Shown piece after piece: positions 22,836 to 32,999 of a stretch of DNA of 64,000 nucleotides (the first letter of the stretch is position 1; the number at the start of each line of letters is the position of its first letter). The translations under genes and the position numbers were made by a program. The DNA comes from Atriophallophorus winterbourni (lineage: Eukaryota > Platyhelminthes > Trematoda > Plagiorchiida > Microphallidae), in NCBI GenBank assembly GCA_013407085.1, contig JACCGJ010005788.1, positions 1 to 64,000 of the forward strand. The letters run 5' to 3'. The notes beneath the pieces are model-generated. The model saw only the letters and a list, made by a program, of their open reading frames with translations, had not been told where the DNA came from and made no database searches.

Positions 22836-25800
22836 AGACACCTATATAGCTATATATATTTGAATAATATTTTTTGTAATATGCCTATTTACACGCTGAG
22901 TCATACTCGCTTATTATATTGGTTCAATCTTAACCACAATCATTACAACTGCTAATTTTTGAGTAAAAACATTCTCAGCACAGTGATAAGTTTTGCCTCT
23001 TTACAACTATGTACGACAATCGACAAACCTTCGATCCGAACATATTCTATTATCCAATCTGATCAAACCAATCAATGATCAAACCAAATGTATGTCGTAT
23101 TCAGGTCACCAAAAGTGTCCAAAAAACTCCGATTGAATGCACCTTCTTGAAGAGCATAGATTCCGGTGGCCAGGAGGAAACAATTTCGGATAACCTTGTC
23201 CAGCGCAGTGTTACCTAAGAGTGATTTAATATAATTAACAATGTTGCACGTCTGATTAACACAACTTTACAACCAATGTTCAATTTAAATTTCTATTTTA
23301 AGTTCTTATTCAAAATGTACATTTGGCTGCGAGGAAACAAATGTCACATAACGCTGAATATGTGGATATTTTTTTGATAAAATTTAATTTTTTGACTTTC
23401 TCATATTTCTCCAAATGTATAATGCATTTGAAGGGATCAATTCTTGCTGTCTACTTACTCGTAGCAAATATTTACAGTTTAAAATAATTCGCTCAACTTT
23501 GAATCATAAATATACTACTTAGGATGTAATCGGTAGTTTCATACCTGAATAAAGTTTGTCAACACAATTCCAGAAGATCTCTCGGGATTCTAATTATTTA
23601 AATGTATACTTTTCATTCGCTTCTAATTTATAGCACACTGGTTAACACGATAGTATGGAACATTCATGTTTGGATGATTCATTCTGTTGGAATTATCGAC
23701 TATGTATTCTAGACGAGATACATGTGGTTGAACTTGTAGTGGAAGCAATAATCATATTCTCTCTTCTGTGAAAAGTGTGAAAAGTTGGTCTCCCTAATGC
23801 AGATCGCCTGATAACAACAGCCGTGTTACATTTCTTAAAACGTACTCAACCCCAATCTCTCGCAATCCCTTGTAAACTGAGTGACGACAGTTGTCGGGAA
23901 AATATCTGCGAAAGCTTAGCCGCCGCATTTCATTAGGTAAACTGATGTCACATGTACCTCTTCGTTTCATTATAACAAGAGAAGCACGCCGACTTATGGA
24001 TCTCTGTTACCATGTAAGTGAAGCATCAAATTGAGTTACACATCTCAGTTCAGTGTCCCTAATTCCGTGTGAATTCAAGTTGGTGGTAAATTGATGGGTT
24101 AGATAAAAAGTAACGATCGAACCAAAATATACATTTGCATGCATTTCCATCACACACCTCACGACCGGTTTCGTGCTGTTTGCACTCATCAGGTAGGGAC
24201 AGTGAAATCCGCATCCGCATACACTTGAAAAAGTGGAAGAATGGTAAACAAGTAGCGCTTGTATGTCCCTGTTGGATAAAGCTGGTACGACCAGCCCGTT
24301 CAATCACATCTATCCAAACACGTCTATTGGGGTTAAACCCATAACCTGCCCCCTACCTTATGAGAGAGAAATGCACGAAACCCGTCGTGGAGTGTGTGTA
24401 ATGGAAATGCATGCAAATGTATATTTTGGTTCATGGTTATGGGTTTAACCCCATTAAACATGTGTTTGGACACATGCTTTGAACAGGTTGGTCGTACCAG
24501 CCTTATCCAACAGTGCCATACAAGCGCTCCTTGTTTACCATTCCTCCACTGTTTCAAGCGCATGCGGATCCTGATCTTACTGTCCCTACCTGATGAGTGC
24601 AAACAGCATGAAACCGGTCGTGGGGTATGTGTGATGGAAATGCATGCAAATGAATATTTTGGTTCGTGGTTATAGGTTTAACCCAATTAAAAATGTGTGT
24701 GGGCTCATGTGATCGAACAGGTTGGTCGTACCAGCCTTATCCAACAGTGGCATACAAGCGTTACTTGTTAACGATCGAATAGCTTACGCTCACTCAATTG
24801 TAAAGACACGTTTTCCTAAGTTTTATCCATAAGTGGCGCCCCAACTATAGATAAGAAGATTTTATGTTTGTTATAAACTGTATATCGTCGCTGTTTCCTT
24901 AAAATTTGGTACTTATTCAGAAAAAAAACATTTGATTCGATGTCTCTTGACAAAATTTATATGCTACATTATTTTTGTAATGAAATTTCGTTTTTAGCCA
25001 AAAGGATTTTATTGATGTAAGAAAATGAGTTCATTTCTACATACTAAATATTGATTTTCGAATGATAAGTAAAAAATTTTCACGATATGCACGGAAACGT
25101 GAACAGACGTAAGATAGATGTAAGTTCAGAGAATCGAAAAGCCAGCATTAGAACATCTGATTGGTCATGGTAAATTTAATGTTTCTTAGATTAAGAAATC
25201 CTTCTAGCTTCGACTTTTATCGTTGAGCGTTGATTCTGATGTGCGTATTTCTTAAAGAAGATTTCCTCGACAGTTTACAGCCACATTACTTATGTGCTGA
25301 GATTATATACAGAATCCTACAAATAATCATATATCCCACCATTATCCAGCTAATTCGATTTATATCTCTCGTGGTTTTCAAATATGATATTTCAATTGCC
25401 ATGCTTTTTGAGAATGGAATACATGAAACGTGGTTTGCGTAACGTTACGCGCATTAAATCGCGGTTACCCTGATACAGCCACTCTTCTTATTTCGACGTA
25501 TGCATTGAACCCAAACAGAGATAAGGCATTTCGTGTTGTGACTGCACGTAATTACACTGCTTTGTGCATTTGCATATATTAAAACTTGGAATGACACATT
25601 TTCTTGTCTGACAATCAACAATCTGAACACAAGAGGAATAAAGAGTATTAGATAAGTAATCCACATAGCGGATATAATTTGACAGATCAAATAAATCAAT
25701 GAATTTTTCGAGTTTCGGTGTACTCACCGCACCTATCTTTATATACCACTATCGGTGTCAGTCTGCTGCCGTCAATGATGACAGTAATAGGTGGTTCGGG

Positions 25801-26045
25801 AAGACATGAAACATTAGAAAAGTGGTAAACAAATTCATATTTTCCCACCATGGTGTGACTTACCTGTCTAGATGATCTAAGTCAACCTAAAAATTCATTG
25901 TTAATAGCGAACTATTTACTTGAGTCGATTAAATTATAACTAGGTTTCGTCATAAATCTTATTTGTTTCTGTGAAAATTTCCCATACATAGGATTTGCCA
26001 TTTTTTATGTTGAAAAAACTAACAATTTGGACAGAAATTTGATGC
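22836..26045 (+). repeat. Left flank of array unit 1, diverged from units 2 and 3
   Basis: This segment, minus the repeat cluster at 24118-24790, matches 40378-43250 and 61322-64000 in order at roughly 85-90% by eye. The matches at 40 and 61 kb are almost identical to each other, so this flank is the oldest branch. Position 22852-22856 is the uninterrupted (empty) version of the MITE site in the other two. A 79-codon minus-strand frame (25488-25727) is not maintained in the other copies and is not called. Confidence 0.75.
24118..24790. repeat. Inverted cluster of three 240-bp-family monomers
   Basis: 24118-24350 is in minus orientation; 24350-24480 and 24480-24790 are in plus orientation. 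Shared boxes include CCTACCTGATGAGTGCAAAC, GAAACCGGTCGTG, GTGTGTGATGGAAATGC and GGTTGGTCGTACCAGCCTTA. The cluster is absent from the matching places in units 2 and 3 (near 41.65 and 62.58 kb), so it inserted or expanded only here, or was lost there. Confidence 0.75.
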
Positions 26046-26410
26046 AAAATGTGTTGCTTTGTTGTTCTTCAGGTAAGCTAAGCTCGCTTTTACAATTATT
26101 AGCGATAGTTGAACAATTGGTCTAGGAACAACCTTAATTACGAATGCCGCATCGCTTGAAATATGTCTACGAAAGGTCGCTAAATTTGCTTCAATAATTT
26201 TGATAATTTAACCCAAAAATTGTTGAAGATAAATTAACGAATTTGAAGAAATAAAACTTGGCTGTAAAATTGTTAGCGAGATATTTACAAATGTGAAAAT
26301 AGAACTGGGAAATGATTTGTATTGAAGAAAATGTCAGAGATTTCAAATTGATGTCTCAGTCTGAACACAAAATAAGTTTGTGTCACATCATGGCTAAGTA
26401 ATATTGGTCC

Positions 26411-27557
26411 TCATTTTGAACCCGCTTCCAGTTTGTCGATGATTTCATTCAAATTTCCATTGTGCATCCTGATCAACTTTTTCAATTCTTTTTCGTCTTG
26501 TGTGAAACCCATCTTTCGGAGTGTAGCCACGGCAACTTTAACATGTTTGGATTTCATCTTCTTCCCATCTTGTTCAATTTCTTTTGTTTTTCCCGATACA
26601 TCATCCGGCCCTTCTTTATTCTTGGCTTCCGGGGATTCCTTTGTTTCGGTGATAGCCACCTCATTTTCAGCCGTCGGTTTTTCTTTTACTTCAGGTGGGA
26701 CAATCGGTGGGCTTGAATTTTGGGCAACTTTTGGACACTCTGCACAATGTGTGCAGTGAACATGTACGGTGAATGGAATTTGGGCAGGTTCATGCTTATG
26801 ATCTTCCTCCAGTGGTTTATTCGGCTTTGAACATTGTTCACTCTCTGGTTTCACTGGCTCATCATTAATTGTGACACGCTTCTTCTCAGGTTTGATCTCG
26901 TCATCGGAATCGCTGTCGCTGGAAGATTCCTTCTCAATTTTAGATTCTTCCACTGTTGGTTGAGCCTCACTCTCCTCCGGTATTTCACCGAAAATCGTTC
27001 GATGTTCCCGCCTGTCTGGTGAAACAAAAAGGCGCACCGCTTTTTCTGAAGAGTGTGTATCCGAGAAGAAATCTACTGCTTCTTGTAGGTCGTGATGATC
27101 GCGTATGGTGCAGTAGTCTGTGCCATCTGTGAATAGACGAAAAATGAAATTCGTGTTTACAAAATTATCGACCTTATTTGGTCAGTACCCTTCAAATTTG
27201 AATAATACAAATACCGTTTATCCAGATGCTGTTTATTCGGAGCATTTGGAAAAGTCTTGCTTAATGCCACAGCACATTAAATTTAAACTCAAAAATCCAT
27301 TTGCTTATTTTCACTATATTTTATAACCTCAGATTTACGGTGAAAATATTTATTAGAACTCGCAAATAGAAAAAGCTGTTCAGCTTACCATGCCAGGAAA
27401 TATAGAAATTTCCAGCTCTTCTGCCAAATAGTCGCTTCAGTCGTTCAATTAAACATTTGAATGCACTTTCGTCCACTTTTCCTTTGAGAACCCAACGTGT
27501 TACTTCGGTTTTCGTGTCCGTACGGTCGGAAGCGGTCACAAGTTTGAAGACAGGCAT
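26411..27557 (-). CDS. p62/sequestosome-1-like PB1-UBA protein, copy b
   Basis: Two exons, 27557-27389 and 27126-26411, encode 294 residues. The donor GTAAGC and acceptor CACAG are in the same positions and phase as in copy a. Residues 1-92 form a PB1 domain (RLKRLFGRR basic patch; DGTDYCTIRDHHDLQEAV in the OPCA position). Residues about 105-125 are a Ser/Asp-rich acidic block resembling casein-kinase-2 sites. A small Cys cluster (VHCTHCAEC) in the linker is too short for a ZZ finger. Residues about 248-290 form the UBA domain (LRKMGFTQDEKELKKLIRM, then NLNEIIDKL). The role inferred from the domains is a ubiquitin-binding, self-assembling autophagy adaptor. This copy is intact and very close to copy c, but its linker is unrelated to that of copy a. 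Confidence 0.8.
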
Positions 27558-28417
27558 TCTCTGTTTGCGAAATCTTTAAGTGATTCTTCCATTTAAATTC
27601 GATGGTTTTTATAGTTTTGCCAGCATGTACTTTACGTCATTATCATCGAGAATAATGTCAACGTCCTTGAAAGTCGAGATTTCATTCGCTCTACTATATT
27701 ACTCAACATGACGTGACGGATTATGAATTTTGTCACATCAATCGTAGTTCACTGTCAGCGTTTTTATCACATGATTCACTGTTCTGAGTAACGCAGTTTC
27801 ATAAGATCAGTTCTTACAATACCATTAATACACAGTCAACAAATTGATGAAACGTTCTGCTGTAATTTAGCATGGCATTACACTATCGTTTCAGGAAAAT
27901 TTATTTGGTAATTTAATTAGTGTTATAAGTTTTCATTATTATTCTACCAATGAACTCACGGAAATCAAGGAATCATATTTTAGACTAACAAACACTTTGC
28001 ATTCGATGCATTTCCATCAATTACGCACATGTCATTTGTAGCTGAGTTTAAGCGTTGCTAAAGAATAGTATGATTGTGATAAACATGGCTTCAAACAATT
28101 TAAGTTTTATCACAATCTGCTGAAAAATGGCCATAGAATATTAATTTTAGGATAACTTACTAAGAGAGCAAATATCATGTTCACCGCCTTTGAAAAAAAA
28201 CACGAAATATTGTCAAAATGTAAATAACGAACAATAACAAAAGAAAAACTTGTGCAAACGCTGGAATACTTACTTCCCTCCTTTATTGTTATTAGCAGAA
28301 TGTTTTATATTAAGGTTGCTAAATAATTAATAATGAAACATTGTTTACACCTAGCAGTTTTGGTCTATTCTTTTTTTCTATTTCCACATTCAGAAACTCG
28401 AACCAGACTTCTTTATC
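27558..28417. other. Upstream region of p62-like b
   Basis: Conserved in unit 2 (44762-45622) at about 97-98%, presumably including the minus-strand promoter. No recognisable core promoter motif or gene. Confidence 0.4.
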
Positions 28418-28654
28418 TCAAAGCAAGGTCTTCAGAGCTTTATTACTGAATCGATGTTGTGCTTCAGTCATTTCATTATTCCTCTCAAAGTGGTTTCGCA
28501 ACTCATAAATGTTGATTGACTCCATTATTTCAAATGACACTGGCATTAAATCTATGGGACGGCAATTTAATAGATATTTTTTCATTTCACCAAACTCGCA
28601 GAATGGACTAATCACTTTTCCAGATCCTTGGCGCGAAGCTCTGAGCATTATCAT
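28418..28654 (-). CDS. Unrecognised 78-residue ORF, unit 1
   Basis: An ATG-started minus-strand frame, soluble and helix-prone, ending in FSNKALKTLL. The copy at 45623-45859 keeps the frame with a single Gly/Arg difference. With overall identity this high, frame retention is weak evidence of function. There are no recognised motifs and no clear splice sites. It may be a terminal exon or a chance ORF. Confidence 0.2.
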   Translation of the reverse strand: MIMLRASRQGSGKVISPFCEFGEMKKYLLNCRPIDLMPVSFEIMESINIYELRNHFERNNEMTEAQHRFSNKALKTLL

Positions 28655-28929
28655 GAACAGGTCGGATGTCAGTATTGATAGTTCTTAGATGTTATGTCAG
28701 AGGTTGGAGCTAAGTTGACTTTTCAAGGATGTTTTTGTTGTTGCTGTTTTAATTATGTTTAGATGGATTTCCAGTTGAAACAATCTGCATAAAACCTGAG
28801 AATTGCTCATCCACTACACTAAAATTATTACACAGGAAAAAAGAACGGACTTAATGCAGGGGAAATAGAATATTAACCTAGGCCACAATATTTGAAATAA
28901 AACGTCTTGATAAGCTGTATATAAATTAA

Positions 28930-29175
28930 ATGCTAGGTGAAAAAGACACTAGGAATTTATGGAAGATATCAAGGAAACGTTGCAGCCAGTACACTATTTG
29001 CAAGTTGTCAAGCAATTGGCAAGATCCACTTAGTCGTGATTTCGGTGGTGAAATTCATGTTACTAATAATCAGTCAAATTTCACGTTTTCACAATTAGAT
29101 AACGCAGATTTCATGATATCTGTATATGATGCCCACAGAAGGTTCTGTAGATCAAACCTGAAAACAAGGCCTTAA
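28930..29175 (+). CDS. Unrecognised 81-residue ORF, unit 1
   Basis: An ATG-started plus frame, hydrophilic, with no recognised motif. The unit 2 copy (46142-46381) has an extra A in the AAAAA run after its start, so the same frame must use a different 5' end. This argues that the first residues are not under constraint. Confidence 0.15.
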   Translation: MLGEKDTRNLWKISRKRCSQYTICKLSSNWQDPLSRDFGGEIHVTNNQSNFTFSQLDNADFMISVYDAHRRFCRSNLKTRP

Positions 29176-29460
29176 CACAGACAGGGTAACTCAAATATGC
29201 GAATGATTCCTTTCCAAACTAATAGCTTCCATTTCCAACCGTTGTCACTCTTCTGCCAACATTGCAAATGGTTGTAAAACTGTTAGAATTAGAACTGTCC
29301 ACAAGGAAAATACAAGAAAGTTCGATCTGACTTGAAAATCATAAAGACCCTAGTTCTTGATCGCCTGTAAAAGGTACCATCTTTGGAGGATGAGTATCAA
29401 TTTGATTAGATGTGATTTCTACATGGTTAGTAGAGAGTTGCCAATCTTTAATCCCAAAAT

Positions 29461-29721
29461 ATGAAATGGAGTAATCTGGGCAGTGAACGTCGTGATGCAA
29501 CTTGCGGTAATCTCACTGTAACTAGAATCAAGTCTGCGGAAATGACTAGCGGGAATTGGACACCTCATTTTAATACTTTATTTACTAAAGTACATAGGCT
29601 TGTTATAGCTAGCATATTTATGCTCACGGCGTTTAGTTTAAGCTATATATACTTCAAATTCTCGTATATTTTACCTGATAATATGTACTGTAAACCTTTT
29701 ATTTACCCTGTGGTGAGTTGA
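29461..29721 (+). CDS. Candidate first exon of a type II membrane protein, unit 1
   Basis: The ATG at 29461 opens a frame with about 46 N-terminal residues, a basic VHR, then a single 22-residue hydrophobic segment (LVIASIFMLTAFSLSYIYF) and a Cys-containing luminal-like tail ending at a good donor, GTG|GTGAGT, at about 29718. That is the usual shape of a signal-anchor exon of a Golgi glycosyltransferase. No catalytic exon is recognised downstream, so the function is not assigned. Confidence 0.3.
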   Translation: MKWSNLGSERRDATCGNLTVTRIKSAEMTSGNWTPHFNTLFTKVHRLVIASIFMLTAFSLSYIYFKFSYILPDNMYCKPFIYPVVS

Positions 29722-30239
29722 CTACTACTTAATCATGTTTCCTGTCCTGACTATCACCCTTGGTCTGACGAAGCTGCTGTGTCAGGAGTGAAACGTTACC
29801 CAAAAACTACTCTAACCGATTGCACTCAAATTTCCTTGCATTATGAATACACGATTGGTCCCAAACATATTCCAATCGATTGCATATATATCCCCTTTTT
29901 GTCTTTTGTTTTATGTAGTCTGCACTAATCACAATAGAGGGAAAAATTTCAGAATTATCGAATCCATATCAATCGTAATGCGGAGCTCAACTTTCCTGTT
30001 GAAGCGATTAGTCTACCCGAAAGCTGCATCCAAGCAATCCCTCTAATTCTGCACCCGGGTTTAGGACGCGTCTTATTTGTCATGTGTTGGAGCGCATCAA
30101 TCATCTAACGAGAGAAATAGAGAATAGTGAATAACGATAATGAAATTGTGAAAATTGTGTTGGATGCATCTTGGTAAAAATAATAATTCAAACACAGTCT
30201 AAGCTGAGAGTCTGGAGAGCCAGTTAGCAAAACGTATTA

Positions 30240-30550
30240 AACAATGTGTATTGTAAACAAGTTGCGTTTGTATGCTACTGTTAAATATGGTTTGTACGAC
30301 CCATGATCATGAACAAACAGCACGATACCGGTCGTGGTATGTGTGTGTGAAAGAAAAGCATGCGCCATTCTCCAATAGGGGCTTACAAGGGCAATTGTAT
30401 ACCATTCCTCCACTGCTTCAAGGCACGCAGATCCTGATCATACTGTCATTACCTAGTGAGCGCAAACGGCGTGAAACCGGTGTTGGGTGTGTGATGGAAG
30501 TCCCAATGAACATTTTTGTTAAAGATAATGGGTTTAAACACTAAATGTGA
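30240..30550 (+). repeat. 240-bp repeat superfamily, unit 1
   Basis: Contains CCATTCCTCCACTGCTTCAA, GCAGATCCTGATCATACTGT, GTGAAACCGGTGTTGGGTGT and GTGTGATGGAAG in family order, followed by GGGTTTAAACACT. The + frame of 90 codons in it is incidental. Confidence 0.65.
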
Positions 30551-30944
30551 ATTTGTTTTGAACCGTGCCCGCATCCTGTTTGGATTAACTTGGGTGATAT
30601 TTGATTTTTTTCTTCTCTGGATAGCATTTAAACGGAATTAACAATGTCAATACATAAACAATTCTATATTGAACATCCTATTGTAGTAGCCCGATGCAGC
30701 AAGATCTCCTGTGATCACGCTGGAAAAACCACGTCAATAATTCCGCCTTAACTAAAAAATGTAAATTTTGGCATCATTGCGATTTGCTTTTCTTTATTAG
30801 ATTCAATGCTTTCTATGTTGCATTGGTTCTAGTAGCGATTTTTAATGTTAAGTTTGTAAATCCATCATCATGTTACGCGTGATAAACTCTCAGATTGTAG
30901 AGTCTACGATGTTTTGATAATTAACATTATGTTCATTTTGTTTC

Positions 30945-31060
30945 TGTAGCAGCGTTGTCTTTTACGGGGTGGGGTTGCTAGCCCCACGCCCAACCCTCCT
31001 CCTTTTTCACCCGGGCTCGGGACCGGCAGTTGGCATTCACATTCTTAATCGAAATGGCCT
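30945..31060 (+). repeat. Fragment of an RTE-like 5' untranslated region, unit 1
   Basis: A locally GC-rich block (GGTTGCTAGCCCCACGCCCA, then CCCGGGCTCGGGACCGGCAG) contrasts with the AT-rich surroundings and resembles 5' regions of flatworm RTE elements. No coding part follows. The assignment rests on general resemblance. Confidence 0.4.
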
Positions 31061-32762
31061 GTTTCAATAAATGTTAACCATGAGTGTCCATCTCTATCTG
31101 AGATTGTTTGAATCGGGCCAAATCTTTTCACGTGCAGCGGTCCGACTCAAAGAGATATGTAATATCCGCTTGTCGGAGATGCAGCTAGCTATCTAATTTT
31201 CATATAATAGTCACTTGTAAAGGTATTTGATTCATAAATATTTCGAAATATAAACTACTTTTCTACCGGTAAAGATATGGCTGATTTCTACCTCACCATG
31301 CCTAACTAGTAGGAATAATCTGCTTTTGTGAAAAGAATTATCATAATACTGTTATTCCAGTATTGGATAGAGTGATAACCATAGTTTTCTAAATCACTTC
31401 TCGCGATGGTTCACACAACGAACAGAGATTTTCAAACACGTAAACACTGAGTTCTTGCTGGTCAAGCGCTTAAGATGTAGTCTGGTGCTTAGAAAATAAT
31501 AATTTTAACAAGCGGCTGTATGCCAAATTAATTTGCATAATTTTTTGAATGAAACGTTGTCTATAAACGACTGGTATATAAATTTCGAAAAGCAGGTCGG
31601 AAGCACACATTTTTCTAGTTAATTGAACAACATATGTAGTTTTATGTGCACGCACAGCGATATTGTTTACATTTTTCCAAAGTTAACACTTAAGAAGACG
31701 TTGATATGATTACTTGTCAAATAAACGCGGGTTATTAATATTTTAAATGTCTGCGTAACCTCGGGGTCTCTCTGGTCTGAGGTTTACAGCAAATTTCATC
31801 GCTTAAAACAGTTTCCAATAGTGTGACTTCTGCGTATTTTGATTGATGAAGCGAAATCGAAGCGCACTAAGTGTGCGCAACCATGGAATCCGGAGATGAA
31901 TCAGAGAAATGTCGTACGTGTAATAAATTTTCGTCGATGAGGAATGCTTTCGAAAGTTGTATGACGTGCAAGGCGGATCTAATAACACATGGACCTGGCA
32001 CGTGATTTACATCGTAAACAGCAGAATTTTGTTTAGCGTGTACAGTTGATTGAAACAAAGAAATGCATTCTTTTCACATGAACAATCACCAAGCAGTGCG
32101 CTTGCTTTAAACCTTGTAATTGTTTGGTGATTCAGCTCACGTTAATGCACCACAATCATCACATAAATGCATTTATTCGTGACAGAAACTGTTAGATCAA
32201 GTTGCGACACAATCAGCAAACATTTGATACAAAACGTTTAATGGGATAAGAGAAAGCGCAATTATTAGAAATTTTTAATTGATGATGCGCTATTGAAGTT
32301 GGTTAAAAATTGGAAATGACAAAGTTGGCAACAGTAACATTCGGATCCCTGCAAAAAGAGACGTTGGATGAGCAATATTTAAAATTTAAGAATCAAGATT
32401 TTATGAAGTTAGAAGAATTTGATTATAAAGTTTCCATAAGATTTGGAACCTTCTTCCTCTAATCACCAGGAATAATTCCACCAAATTTCACAACAAGTCA
32501 ATTTGAGAAAATGTTTCCGAACATCATGAGTCTCTTTCGACACTTGGAGTGGTAAACATAGTTACGAGGCACGAATCGTAAATGAAGCAAGCACGTACAG
32601 AATAAAAGAATCAGCTGAAGACAAGCCAGGAATGCGGAGTTTGTATGATACCTGAGTGGCTAGGTATATCCCGCGAGTTACGATATTCACGTTAATGTTT
32701 TGTAAGTAATTATCACATAATTCCAAATGCGGGATATATGTTTTCACAAATTAAATTCTTTC
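31061..32762. other. Unit 1 spacer, only a short repeat fragment recognised
   Basis: 31400-31480 resembles the ACAACGAAC...GGTCAAGCGCTTAAG part of the 240-bp family. The remainder, like its copy at 48267-49969, shows no gene. Confidence 0.4.
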
Positions 32763-32948
32763 AGCATATACAAATATATGGAAAACTCTGTATAGTTAGA
32801 TTGCACGATAAATTATTTTTTAAAGCAATATAATGTTCGATGTGAGCCATGGGTTTCAAGATTTAATGTGTGTTCCATGGGTGACAATAATTTTCTTGAG
32901 ATCACCTTTGGCAATGCCCCTGAATTAGAGTTCTGGAAATTCGTCTAA
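32763..32948 (+). pseudogene. Candidate terminal exon with an in-frame stop, unit 1
   Basis: After a good acceptor (TTCTTTCAG) this frame matches the open copy at 49970-50154. It has a TAG about 11 codons in, then continues as FLKQYNVRCEPWVSRFN and ends at the same stop codon. Substitutions relative to unit 2 are concentrated here and mostly change amino acids. No family recognised. Confidence 0.3.
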
Positions 32949-32999
32949 GCGTACACGAAAGCTTGAAAACTCGCCTATAATTGACTTTTTAATGCAAGA

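Noticed and set aside
26433..27022. Plus-strand ORFs opposite p62-like b (and the same at 43638-44226)
   Set aside because: Antisense shadows of the PB1-UBA coding exons.
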